Shown: piece after piece, positions 8,481-16,168 of the stretch
Numbering within the stretch: position 1 is the stretch's first letter
How the letters are laid out: every line of letters starts with the position of its first letter
Origin: JBBRHF01 sp038223055
GTDB lineage: Bacteria > Actinomycetota > Actinomycetes > JACCUZ01
Reading direction: 5' to 3'
Length of the DNA: 30,048 bases
Assembly (NCBI GenBank): GCA_038223055.1
Contig: JBBRHF010000027.1
Coordinates: forward strand, 1-30,048
Notes under the pieces: generated by a model
Told to the model about the DNA's origin: nothing
The model's input: only the letters and a program-made list of their open reading frames with translations
The model's database searches: none
Position numbers and translations under genes: made by a program

Positions 8481-10274
8481 TTACTGCGAGGCCGAGCCGG
8501 CTCCGGCAGCCGCCGAGAACCGGGCCAGGTTCATCGCCGTGTTCACCAGGGCGAGGTGGCTGTAGGCCTGCGGGACATTGCCGAGCTGGCGCCGCAGCCG
8601 GGGGTCGTACTCCTCGGCGAGCAGTCCCACGTCGTTGCGCAGGTCCAGCAGCCGCTCGAACAGGTCGCGGCCGGCGTCGACCTGCCCGTCCAGGATCAGC
8701 GCGTCGGCCAGCCAGAAGGTGCAGGCCAGGAAGCTGCCTTCGTCGCCGGGCAGCCCGTCGACGCCCCCGTCGGTGTCATAGCGACGCAGGAAGCCGTCGT
8801 CGTCGAGCTCCCGGCGAACCGCCCGCAACGTCCCGCGCACCCGCTCGTCCTCGGCCGGCAGGAAACCCACCTGAGGGATGAGCAGCAGGGCCGCGTCCAG
8901 CTGGCGCGACCCGTAGAACTGGGTGAAGGTCTTGCGATCGCTGTCGTAACCCCGGGTGCAGACGTCGCGGTGGATCGCGTCGCGCAGCGCGCGGTAGCGG
9001 GTGACCGGACCGTCGAGCCGGCTGTTCTCTAGGGTGCGCACCGCCCGGTCTGCGGCGACCCAGGCGAGCACCTTCGAGTGCACGAACTGGCGGCGCGGGC
9101 CGCGCACCTCCCACAGCCCCTCGTCGGGCTCCTGCCAGGCCGACTCGAGCCAGGTCATCAGCCCGCGCTGCATCCGCCACGCGTCCTGGCTGGGGTTGAT
9201 GCCGTAGCAGCGAGCCAGCCACAGCGCGTCCATGACCTCGCCGTAGACGTCGAGCTGGCGCTGCCCGACCGCACTGTTGCCGACCCGCACCGGGCGCGAG
9301 GACTCATAGCCGCCCAGCCAGTCCAGCTCCATCTCCGGCACCCACCGCTCTCCGGCCACTCCATAGAGGATCTGCAAGTCTGCCGGCGAGCCGGCGATCG
9401 CCCGCAGCAGCCACTCGCGCCAGGCGCACGCCTCGTCGACGTACCCGGTCTTCACCAGAGCTTGCAGCGTGAACGACGCGTCGCGCAGCCAGCAGTAGCG
9501 GTAGTCCCAGTTGCGGACCCCGCCCGGGTGCTCCGGAAGGGAGGTCGTCACCGCGGCCACGATGCCGCCGGTAGGCGCGTAGGTCATTCCCTTGAGGATC
9601 ACCAGAGAGCGCACCACGGCGTCGCGGTAGGGCCCCTCGTAGGTGCACCGGCCCGCCCACCGCCGCCACAGCTCCAGGGTCTCCTGCAGCGCCTGGTGCG
9701 GGTCGACCCGGTCCGGTCGCGGCTGGTGCGACGGGTGCCAGGTGAGCACGAAACTGACCTGCTGGCCCGCCTCGACGGTGAACTCGGCGTAGGACGCGAA
9801 GTTGCGCCCCCGGTGGGGCACGTCCGCGTCCAGCCAGACCGAGTCGGGTCCGGCGATGGCCGCGAGCCGGCCGTCCAGGTGACGAACCCATGGCACGATC
9901 TGCCCGTAGCCGAACCGCAGCCGCAACTCGCTGTGCATGTCGACCGAGCCCGAGAGTCCCTCGACGATGCGGACGACGTCGGGGGCCTCGTCCCGGTCCG
10001 GCATGAAGTCGGTGACGCGCACCGACCCGCTCCCGGTGTCCCACTCGGACTCCAGCACCAGTGAGTCACCGACGTAGCGTCGCCGGGAGCACGAGGCCTT
10101 CTCGGCGGGGCCGACCCGCCAGCTGCCGTTGCCCTTGTCGCCCAGCAGCGCGGCGAACACGGCGCCGGAGTCGAACCTGGGCAGGCACAGCCAGTCGATC
10201 GAGCCGTCCCGGCACACGAGGGCACCGGACTGCCGGTCGCTGACCAGCGCGTAGTCCTCGATCCGGCCGGCCAT
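8481..10274 (-). CDS. Glycoside hydrolase family 15 protein (trehalase/glucoamylase-like)
   Basis: A 597-residue protein with the GH15 plan: an N-terminal beta-sandwich (about residues 1-230, starting IEDYALVSDRQSGALV) and a C-terminal (alpha/alpha)6 barrel. Barrel signatures include RNWDYRYCWLRDASFTL, ELDWLGGYESSRPVRVGN and QLDVYGEVMDALW. The two acidic regions expected for the inverting glutamates, near WLGGYE and in LWEVRGPRRQFVHSK, are present. No signal peptide is seen, so it is probably cytosolic. Mycobacterial trehalase belongs to this family, so trehalose is a reasonable but unproven substrate. The start is ATG 10274, preceded by AAAGGAGA. It lies 28 bp downstream of the SURF1 gene on the same strand. 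Confidence 0.92.
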   Translation of the reverse strand: MAGRIEDYALVSDRQSGALVCRDGSIDWLCLPRFDSGAVFAALLGDKGNGSWRVGPAEKASCSRRRYVGDSLVLESEWDTGSGSVRVTDFMPDRDEAPDVVRIVEGLSGSVDMHSELRLRFGYGQIVPWVRHLDGRLAAIAGPDSVWLDADVPHRGRNFASYAEFTVEAGQQVSFVLTWHPSHQPRPDRVDPHQALQETLELWRRWAGRCTYEGPYRDAVVRSLVILKGMTYAPTGGIVAAVTTSLPEHPGGVRNWDYRYCWLRDASFTLQALVKTGYVDEACAWREWLLRAIAGSPADLQILYGVAGERWVPEMELDWLGGYESSRPVRVGNSAVGQRQLDVYGEVMDALWLARCYGINPSQDAWRMQRGLMTWLESAWQEPDEGLWEVRGPRRQFVHSKVLAWVAADRAVRTLENSRLDGPVTRYRALRDAIHRDVCTRGYDSDRKTFTQFYGSRQLDAALLLIPQVGFLPAEDERVRGTLRAVRRELDDDGFLRRYDTDGGVDGLPGDEGSFLACTFWLADALILDGQVDAGRDLFERLLDLRNDVGLLAEEYDPRLRRQLGNVPQAYSHLALVNTAMNLARFSAAAGAGSASQ

Positions 10275-10302
10275 CGGTCTCCTTTGCCTGGGCTGGGATA
10301 GG

Positions 10303-11070
10303 TCAATATCGCGCAGCGGTCGTGCGCGCCGGGGGCGTAGCGCTCTGCTCTGGGCTCTGCGCCTCCCGCTGGGCCAGTACCCCGACCCCGACGAGGGCTC
10401 CGCCGGCGAAGAGGAACCACTGGACGGCGTAGGCCAGGTGCGGCCCCTCGCTCGGTTCCGGCGGTGGCACGCGGGCCGGCGTACGTCGTGGTGCGGGTGT
10501 CTCGCGCACCGCCTCGACGTAGCCGGCGTAGACGGGATAGGGCACTGTTCGCTCGATCGCGCGCACGTCGATGCGGCGCACCTGGCCGGTGGGCGCGGGC
10601 GGGCCGCCGTCGGACTTCTCGCTGCGGCGGACCCGGCCCAGGACGGTCACGTCGCGGTCCGGGAGGGCGGGCAGGTCGGGTCGCGCCGCCGTCGTGGCGC
10701 CCCGCGGCACCCAGCCGCGGTCCACCAGCACGGCGGTGCCGCCGCGGGTGACGAGGGGGACCAGCACGTGGAATCCGACCGAGCCCTGGAACGGCCGGTT
10801 GCGCACGAGAACCAGGTGCGCGGCGTCGTAGCGGCCGGTCGCCCGCACGCGGCGCCACTGCAGGCCGGCGGGCACGTCACGGCTCTGCCCGAGCAGCCGG
10901 CCGACGGGTTGAGGCGAGGTCCGCAGCGTCGTCCGGATGATGTCGTTGCGCGCATGACGCTGGGCCAACCGGTCGAGCTGCCAGAGGCCGAGCGCGACGC
11001 AGACGGCCGCGGCGGCGAGTGCGCCGGCGATAAGGCGCAGCCATCGCGCGCTCAGCAGGAACCGGTACAC
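10303..11070 (-). CDS. SURF1 family cytochrome oxidase assembly protein
   Basis: A 255-residue membrane protein of the SURF1 family, which helps assemble haem-copper cytochrome c oxidase. It has one N-terminal membrane helix (about residues 9-30) running into the family motif GLWQLDRL, a soluble middle domain containing LVRNRPFQGSVGFHVLVPL and VLVDRGWVPRG, and a C-terminal helix (about 212-235). The start is GTG 11070. A TACGGT box ends 6 nt before it, so translation is probably leaderless. It diverges from moaA over 47 bp and is followed closely by the GH15 gene. No cytochrome oxidase subunit gene lies in the window. Confidence 0.9.
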   Translation of the reverse strand: MYRFLLSARWLRLIAGALAAAAVCVALGLWQLDRLAQRHARNDIIRTTLRTSPQPVGRLLGQSRDVPAGLQWRRVRATGRYDAAHLVLVRNRPFQGSVGFHVLVPLVTRGGTAVLVDRGWVPRGATTAARPDLPALPDRDVTVLGRVRRSEKSDGGPPAPTGQVRRIDVRAIERTVPYPVYAGYVEAVRETPAPRRTPARVPPPEPSEGPHLAYAVQWFLFAGGALVGVGVLAQREAQSPEQSATPPARTTAARY

Positions 11071-11076
11071 CGTGGA

Positions 11077-11082
11077 ACCGTA
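11077..11082 (-). promoter_or_regulatory. Putative -10 box of leaderless SURF1 transcript
   Basis: Read on the minus strand this is TACGGT, followed by 6 nt (tccacg) and the GTG start. It is arranged back to back with the moaA -10 box only 23 bp away. Confidence 0.6.
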
Positions 11083-11105
11083 ACCCCGGATCGGTCCCGG
11101 CCACG

Positions 11106-11111
11106 TAGTGT
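11106..11111 (+). promoter_or_regulatory. Putative -10 box of leaderless moaA transcript
   Basis: TAGTGT matches TANNNT, with 6 nt (ggccgg) to the moaA GTG. The 5' end of the mRNA should coincide with, or nearly with, the start codon. Confidence 0.65.
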
Positions 11112-11117
11112 GGCCGG

Positions 11118-12104
11118 GTGCTGCTCGACACCTACGGCCGCGTGGCCTCCGACCTGCGGGTCTCCCTGACCGACCGCTGCAATCTGCGCTGCTCCTATTG
11201 CATGCCGGCCGAGGGGCTCAACTGGTTGCCCGGCCCCGAGGTGCTCACCGACGACGAGGTGGTCCGGGTCGTCCGGGTGGCTGTCAGACTGGGCGTGCGC
11301 GAGGTGCGGTTCACGGGTGGGGAGCCGCTGCTGCGCCGGGGGCTGGTCGACATCGTGCGCCGCGTGGCCGAGCTCGAACCGCGACCCCAGATCTCGCTCA
11401 CCACCAACGGCATCGGCCTGGCCCGCTGCGCGCAGGACCTCAAGGCCGCCGGGCTGGACCGGGTCAACGTGTCGCTGGACACCGCCGACCCCGAGCGGTT
11501 CGTCGCCGTCACCCGGCGCGACCGATTCGCCGACGTGGTCGCCGGTCTCGCCGCAGCCGCCGCTGCCGGCCTGACTCCGGTGAAGGTCAACGCGGTGCAG
11601 CTTCGCGGGGTCAACGATCGCGACGCGGTGCCGCTGCTGCGGTGGTGCCTCGAGCGGGGCTACTCGCTTCGGTTCATCGAGCAGATGCCGCTGGACGCCC
11701 AGCACGAGTGGAGCCGCGCGGAGATGGTGACGGCCGACGAGATCCTCGGCGAGCTCAGTGCGGCCTTCACGTTGACCCCACAGACCTCCGCCGAGCGGGG
11801 TAGCGCGCCGGCGGAGACCTGGCTGGTCGACGGCGGTCCTGCGACGGTGGGGGTCATCGGGTCGGTCACGCGACCGTTCTGCGGCGCCTGCGACCGGGTC
11901 AGGCTGACCGCGGACGGGCAGATCCGCAACTGCCTGTTCGCCCGCGAGGAGTCCGACCTGCGGGCCGCGATGCGGGCCGGTGCGACCGACGCCGAACTGG
12001 CCGAGCGTTTCCGTTCTGCGCTGATGGCGAAGAAGGCCGGTCACGGCATCGACGATCCCGGGTTCCTGCAGCCCGCACGGCCGATGTCCGCCATCGGCGG
12101 CTGA
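11118..12104 (+). CDS. moaA: GTP 3',8-cyclase (molybdenum cofactor synthesis)
   Basis: A 328-residue radical SAM enzyme that converts GTP to (8S)-3',8-cyclo-7,8-dihydroguanosine 5'-triphosphate, the first step of molybdopterin synthesis. The N-terminal SAM cluster motif CxxxCxxC is at C21, C25 and C28 (DRCNLRCSYCMP). The C-terminal cluster is formed by FCGACDRVRLTADG and the later cysteine in IRNCLFA. The protein ends in the conserved Gly-Gly tail (MSAIGG), which is needed for activity in this family. The GTG start is chosen for its position 6 nt after TAGTGT. No other Mo-cofactor gene is next to it. The stop is 9 bp from the converging small gene. Confidence 0.97.
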   Translation: MLLDTYGRVASDLRVSLTDRCNLRCSYCMPAEGLNWLPGPEVLTDDEVVRVVRVAVRLGVREVRFTGGEPLLRRGLVDIVRRVAELEPRPQISLTTNGIGLARCAQDLKAAGLDRVNVSLDTADPERFVAVTRRDRFADVVAGLAAAAAAGLTPVKVNAVQLRGVNDRDAVPLLRWCLERGYSLRFIEQMPLDAQHEWSRAEMVTADEILGELSAAFTLTPQTSAERGSAPAETWLVDGGPATVGVIGSVTRPFCGACDRVRLTADGQIRNCLFAREESDLRAAMRAGATDAELAERFRSALMAKKAGHGIDDPGFLQPARPMSAIGG

Positions 12105-12113
12105 CCGCGGACG

Positions 12114-12374
12114 CTAGTCCCGCTCGACATCCGTCGGTCTCAAGGACGGTCCGGTCCACTGGCCGACCGCCTCGGTCTCCCGAAGGAAGCCGCGGGTGCG
12201 CAGGAAGGTCTCGAGGTGGGTGCGGTGGTCGTCGCAGGCTGTCCAGGTCTTGCGGCGCTCGGGCTGGTGCAGCTTGGGGTTGTTCCACGCCAGCACCCAG
12301 ATCGCGTCGGCGCGGCATCCCTTGGCCGAACAGATGGGCGATGCGCCGCCGGAACCCTCGTCGACTCCGCTCAC
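12114..12374 (-). CDS. Small Cys-containing conserved protein
   Basis: An 86-residue protein I recognise only as a small conserved actinobacterial family of unknown function. It has a possible zinc-binding arrangement, C15-x4-C20 in ICSAKGCRADAIW and C47-x2-H50 in WTACDDHRTH, plus the conserved segment WNNPKLHQPERRKTW. Such proteins are sometimes labelled acetone carboxylase in databases. Nothing in this sequence supports that enzyme name. The start is GTG 12374, since no ATG is available upstream of the conserved cysteines. It follows the DUF3099 gene on the same strand after a 204-bp gap containing a hairpin, and converges on moaA. Confidence 0.78.
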   Translation of the reverse strand: MSGVDEGSGGASPICSAKGCRADAIWVLAWNNPKLHQPERRKTWTACDDHRTHLETFLRTRGFLRETEAVGQWTGPSLRPTDVERD

Positions 12375-12447
12375 AGCGCCGAGTCTGTCAGCGCGTCCTC
12401 AGGAGTCGGGCTCTGGTCTGGGGTTGGGCTATTCGGCTCTGGAGTGG

Positions 12448-12487
12448 GCGATGCCGGGCAGCCACGGGGGGAGCCGCCCGGCATCGC
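12448..12487. terminator. Long hairpin downstream of DUF3099 gene
   Basis: Perfect 12-bp arms gcgatgccgggc (12448-12459) and gcccggcatcgc (12476-12487) flank a 16-nt loop. The hairpin lies about 90 bp after the DUF3099 stop and about 75 bp before the small Cys protein start. No U-run follows on either strand. Termination or mRNA 3'-end protection is inferred. Confidence 0.5.
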
Positions 12488-12578
12488 GTCAAACACGCTC
12501 CGGCAGGTGGTGATCGGAACGTTCGATAGCAGTATTGCACGAATCGATGTCACTTTGACTGCGCAACTGCCGGATCCG

Positions 12579-12941
12579 TCAACACTGTCCGATGGACCCG
12601 TGCGAGTCGTGATCAGGACTGCTCGATCGTGGCAGCGAGGGGCGAGCCCGGTCGGGCGGGAGGGACAGGTCAGGCAGCGTGCCCGCCCGTTCCCGGCCGC
12701 CATTGGCGAACACGACCGACACGTAGGGCAGCACCAGCGCGCCGGCGACGAGGACCCACCGCAGCCAGCCGTGGGTCACGACGGCGAGGACGAAGCACGC
12801 CGTACGCACGCCCATCGAGATGAGGTAGCGCCTGGCCCGGCCGTCGACGTCATCGGCGACCCCGCGGCGAGCCTGGGTGATCTGGTAGACGGGCTCGGGC
12901 GAGCGCCGGCTGGAGCGGCGTCGGCCGCGGAGGCGGGGCAT
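12579..12941 (-). CDS. DUF3099-type membrane protein
   Basis: A 120-residue protein with a basic N-terminus (RLRGRRRSSRR), a conserved segment VYQITQARRGVADDVDGRARRY, and two membrane helices at about residues 46-60 and 63-81, followed by a proline- and charge-rich tail. This layout matches the actinobacterial DUF3099 family, whose function is unknown. ATG 12941 is preceded by TAGTGT ending 6 nt upstream, so the mRNA is probably leaderless. The gene tail-to-tail with it at 12989 is separated only by this promoter region. Confidence 0.85.
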   Translation of the reverse strand: MPRLRGRRRSSRRSPEPVYQITQARRGVADDVDGRARRYLISMGVRTACFVLAVVTHGWLRWVLVAGALVLPYVSVVFANGGRERAGTLPDLSLPPDRARPSLPRSSSPDHDSHGSIGQC

Positions 12942-12947
12942 CGCCCC

Positions 12948-12953
12948 ACACTA
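12948..12953 (-). promoter_or_regulatory. Putative -10 box of leaderless DUF3099 transcript
   Basis: On the minus strand this is TAGTGT, then 6 nt (ggggcg), then the ATG. It is the same hexamer and spacing as at moaA. Confidence 0.6.
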
Positions 12954-12988
12954 TGCCGCGCCCCCCTGGCCCGTGTCTCCCCACCACG

Positions 12989-14137
12989 TCACGAGGAGGC
13001 GGCCAGCCCGACCGTCCCTGGCGGGATATCCGGGGTCCCCGCGACGGCGGAAAGCGCTCCGTCGTGTCGGTCGACCCGGTAGCCGTGGACGCTGTGTCCG
13101 GCCGAGTCCAGGACGTAGAGGAACCTGCTTCGCTCGGCGAGAGCGGCGTCGGTGGGTGCCCCGATGTCGGTGGCTGCGGTGGGGTCGTCGAGGGTGAGTG
13201 CACCGTTGCGTGCCACGGAGTACAGGGACACGGTTCCGCTGCCGGTGTTGGTCGCGTAGGCGAACCGGGAGTCGTGGGTGGCCACGACCCAGCAGGCCGC
13301 GGTCTGGGTGGTGGCGACGGCCGGGCCGACCGCACTGAGGGCGCCGTCTTCCAGCGTGTAGGAGGTGGTGCTGCTGGCGCCGGGGGCGCCGCCCTCGGCG
13401 TTGCTGACCAGCACATGACCGCGGCGGTCGACGGCGAAGCCGAAGGGAGTTGCGCCGACGGATGGCGTGACCGCCGGCGGGCCGGCTTGCCCGTTGTCCC
13501 GGACCGGGAAGGTGTCGATGGCGTTGCTGGCTTTGAGGGTGACGATCAGGTGCTCGCCGTCGCGGGCGAACCCTACCTGCGCGGGACCGGCCGCGCCGGG
13601 GGACAGGTCTCGGGTGCCGTGCGGGACCGCTTGCAGGCCTCTCTCGTCGAGTCGGAAGCCGGTGATGTTCGGCGAGCCGCCAGCGTTGAGCACGTACACC
13701 AGGCGGTGGCGAACGTCGACACTGATCGGCAGGTCGCCGCCGGAGGGCTCGCGGTCCAGCAGTCGGAGTGTGCCGCCGCCCACGGCAAAGACGCTCAGCT
13801 CGTCGGAGCCGGCATCTACCGCGAGCAGGAACTGCCCGTCTGGAGTGAGGGTGAGCGCGCCCTGCGAGCCGAGACCGGCGCCTGTGCCGCGTCCGCCGGT
13901 CGGGTAGCTGCGGGGGCCCGACAGCGACCCATCGCGGGCCCGGTCGAACGCCAGCACAGCGTTCCCGGACGCCTCGTTGGACAGCGTGTACACCGTCGCG
14001 CCCGATGCGTCGTGTGCCGAGGCGGTGGTCGCCAGTGCGGGGGTCGTCGCGATCGAAAGGACCGCCGCGATGGCGGCGCCCCACGTCGTACGTCGTGTCC
14101 TGGTCGTGCGTCTTGTCGTGGACTTTCGTGCGTTCAT
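12989..14137 (-). CDS. Secreted beta-propeller protein (lactonase / YncE-like)
   Basis: A 382-residue exported protein. The first 45 residues form a long, very basic n-region with several arginine pairs, a hydrophobic stretch and a likely cleavage site after TASA, so export by Sec or Tat is expected. The rest is a seven-bladed-propeller-type repeat with blade signatures such as LTPDGQFLLAVDAGSDELSV and HDSRFAYATNTGSGTVSLY. This is the pattern of the lactonase/6-phosphogluconolactonase-like family. Enzyme activity is not proven, and many relatives are binding proteins. ATG 14137 is preferred over an in-frame ATG 30 bp upstream because AAGGAG sits 9 nt before it. It diverges from a two-component system that may control it. 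Confidence 0.85.
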   Translation of the reverse strand: MNARKSTTRRTTRTRRTTWGAAIAAVLSIATTPALATTASAHDASGATVYTLSNEASGNAVLAFDRARDGSLSGPRSYPTGGRGTGAGLGSQGALTLTPDGQFLLAVDAGSDELSVFAVGGGTLRLLDREPSGGDLPISVDVRHRLVYVLNAGGSPNITGFRLDERGLQAVPHGTRDLSPGAAGPAQVGFARDGEHLIVTLKASNAIDTFPVRDNGQAGPPAVTPSVGATPFGFAVDRRGHVLVSNAEGGAPGASSTTSYTLEDGALSAVGPAVATTQTAACWVVATHDSRFAYATNTGSGTVSLYSVARNGALTLDDPTAATDIGAPTDAALAERSRFLYVLDSAGHSVHGYRVDRHDGALSAVAGTPDIPPGTVGLAASS

Positions 14138-14257
14138 CCTCGTGTACTCCTTGGGTTGGGTCAGCAAGCTGGTCGGCTGTGCGAGGCCGGAAGTGCTGAA
14201 GGTCCGGCCGCGCTCAAGAGTCGCCGCCGGCGCGACGGTCCACCAGGGGAAGCGTCG

Positions 14258-14272
14258 TTACCGAATCCTTAC
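14258..14272 (+). promoter_or_regulatory. Possible OmpR-type direct-repeat operator
   Basis: TTAC at 14258-14261 is repeated at 14269-14272, an 11-bp period. That is the spacing typical of tandem half-sites for OmpR/PhoB-family regulators. It lies between the divergent secreted-propeller and response-regulator genes, about 50 bp upstream of the regulator start. Confidence 0.35.
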
Positions 14273-14309
14273 GTCCGCCATCGGCACACCGAGGGGCCGG
14301 CGGGCGCCG

Positions 14310-14315
14310 TACCGT
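14310..14315 (+). promoter_or_regulatory. Putative -10 box of leaderless response-regulator transcript
   Basis: TACCGT ends 6 nt (gaacgg) before the GTG start of the response regulator. It matches TANNNT. Confidence 0.6.
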
Positions 14316-14321
14316 GAACGG

Positions 14322-15026
14322 GTGAGCGATTGCGGCGGTCGGGTCCTGGTCGTGGATGACGATCCGACGATCCTCGACGTCGTCACCCGCTATTTGGAAC
14401 GAGCCGGTTTCGAGGTCGCCACAGCGGCTGACGGCACGGCGGGGCTCGCCGCCGCCGTGGGGGGGACGCCTGACCTGGTCGTGCTGGATGTGATGCTGCC
14501 GGGCATCGACGGGTTGGAGGTGTGCCGGCGGCTGCGGGAGATCTCCCGAGTCCCTGTCGTCATGCTCACCGCACTGGGCGAGCAGTGTGATCGCATCCTC
14601 GGGCTCGAGGTCGGCGCGGACGATTACCTCTGCAAGCCGTTCAGCCCGCGAGAACTCGTGCTGCGGGTGCAGTCGGTGCTCCGGCGGGCGCGGGCGCCCC
14701 TGGCGTCACCCCGGGAAGCGATTCTCCGCGACGGCGAACTGGTGGTCGATGTCATGGCGCACGAAGCCCGAGTCGGGGGACGCCTGCTGCAGCTCACGCG
14801 CCGGGAGTACGACCTGCTGACGTTCCTGATGCGCCATCCAGGGCGGGTGTTCGACCGCGAGGAGCTGATGCGCGAGGTGTGGTCCTGGTCCTTCGGTGAC
14901 CGCTCGACAGTGACCGTGCACGTGCGAAGGTTGCGCGAGAAGCTCGGCGACGACCAGGCCGAACCGCGGCGCATCGTCACCGTCTGGGGCAGCGGCTACC
15001 GCTACGACCTCGCGGGTGCGCTGTGA
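14322..15026 (+). CDS. OmpR/PhoB-family response regulator
   Basis: A 234-residue two-domain regulator. The receiver domain (about residues 6-118) has the acidic pair D12/D13, the phosphorylation site D56 in LVVLDVMLPG, T83 and K105 (LCKPFSP). The C-terminal winged-helix DNA-binding domain (about 135-230) contains LTRREYDLLTFLMRHPGRVF and ends with the typical TVWGSGYRYDL. Phosphorylation by the adjacent kinase should alter DNA binding. The GTG start is supported by the -10 box 6 nt upstream and by the protein starting just before the first strand. The stop overlaps the kinase start as GTGA. The divergent secreted propeller gene is a candidate target. Confidence 0.95.
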   Translation: MSDCGGRVLVVDDDPTILDVVTRYLERAGFEVATAADGTAGLAAAVGGTPDLVVLDVMLPGIDGLEVCRRLREISRVPVVMLTALGEQCDRILGLEVGADDYLCKPFSPRELVLRVQSVLRRARAPLASPREAILRDGELVVDVMAHEARVGGRLLQLTRREYDLLTFLMRHPGRVFDREELMREVWSWSFGDRSTVTVHVRRLREKLGDDQAEPRRIVTVWGSGYRYDLAGAL

Positions 15027-16168
15027 TCGGCTGGTACGACGTGCTGGTGGTCGCTGCCGCCGCGGCCTCCGCGGGGGCGGCCGGTGGCGCGCTTGGCCGA
15101 CTCGCGCTCCGGGCGCTGCGGCACCGCTCGATCCAGTTGGCCTTGACGATCGTCGTGCTGACCGCGGTCGCCGTGGTCGCCGCGGCGATCATCGCGGTCG
15201 GGGCCCTGATGCTGGTCTCCGGGCACGCGCTGGCGGTGCTCATGGCGGGAGTCACGGCCTCGGCGCTGGCTGGCCTGGCCGTGGCCGCGGCGCTGGGACG
15301 ATCGGTCGTGCGCAGCAGCACGGACCTGCAAGAAGCCGTCCGCAGACTCGGCGTCGGTGAGGCGCCCGAGGCGCAGACCTTGGCCGGCATCACGGGCGCC
15401 GAGTGGGCCAGGTTGGCGGCCGACCTGGATCGGGCGCACCGCAGCCTGGCCGAGGCTAGCCTTCGGGAACGCGCGCTGGAAGCGAGCCGGCGAGAGCTGG
15501 TCAGTTGGGTCAGCCACGACCTCCGGACACCGCTCGCGGGCCTGCGGGCGATGGCCGAAGCCCTGGAGGACCAGGTGGTGGCCGACGGTCCCACGGTGCT
15601 GGTCTACCACCGGCAGATGCGGATCGAGGTCGAGCGCTTGACTGTCATGATCGACGACCTGTTCGAGCTCTCCCGGATCAACGCCGGGGCGTTGCGCCTC
15701 ACCCTGGCCACAGTCGACCTCGGTGCGCTGGTGGACGAGGTGGTGGCAGCTGCGGCGCCGCTGGCCAATCGCCGGAGAGTGCACCTGATCGCTGAGATCG
15801 ACGGCTCCCCATCCACGATCGCCGATTCCGCCCAACTCAACCGGGTGCTACGCAACCTGCTAGCCAACGCGATCTGGCACACCCCGGACGACGGGACAGT
15901 GACCGTGAGCACCTCAGGTGATGCCACCGGAGCGCTGCTCGCGGTCGGCGACGAATGCGGCGGCATCCCTGAGAGCGACCTTTCTCGGCTGTTCGACGTA
16001 GGGTTCCGGGGCAACCGGGCGCGCAGCCCCGAGGACGGCCACGGCGCCGGGCTTGGCCTGGCCATCGCCACCGGGATCGCGGCGGCACACCGCGGTCGTG
16101 TCGCGGTGACCAACGTGTCTGGCGGCTGCCGCTTCGAGGTGCGACTTCCGGGCGACAGCCCGGCCTAG
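15023..16168 (+). CDS. Sensor histidine kinase, short sensor region
   Basis: A 381-residue membrane kinase paired with the upstream regulator. The N-terminus holds hydrophobic segments at about residues 5-24, 38-62 and 68-92 with almost no extracytoplasmic loop, so the signal is probably sensed in the membrane or by a partner. The dimerisation/phosphoacceptor motif is SWVSHDLRTPLAG with His165. The ATPase domain has the N box (NLLANAIWH), G1 (DECGGIPE) and G2 (GAGLGLAIA). The start is GTG 15023, overlapping the regulator stop by 4 bp. Its TAG stop shares the CTAG palindrome with the stop of the converging pmbA gene. Confidence 0.94.
   Translation: MIGWYDVLVVAAAAASAGAAGGALGRLALRALRHRSIQLALTIVVLTAVAVVAAAIIAVGALMLVSGHALAVLMAGVTASALAGLAVAAALGRSVVRSSTDLQEAVRRLGVGEAPEAQTLAGITGAEWARLAADLDRAHRSLAEASLRERALEASRRELVSWVSHDLRTPLAGLRAMAEALEDQVVADGPTVLVYHRQMRIEVERLTVMIDDLFELSRINAGALRLTLATVDLGALVDEVVAAAAPLANRRRVHLIAEIDGSPSTIADSAQLNRVLRNLLANAIWHTPDDGTVTVSTSGDATGALLAVGDECGGIPESDLSRLFDVGFRGNRARSPEDGHGAGLGLAIATGIAAAHRGRVAVTNVSGGCRFEVRLPGDSPA
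16165..16168. other. CTAG palindrome shared by two opposing stop codons
   Basis: On the plus strand TAG at 16166-16168 ends the histidine kinase. On the minus strand TAG read from 16167-16165 ends pmbA. The four-base palindrome serves both genes, leaving no room for a terminator between them. Confidence 0.95.
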
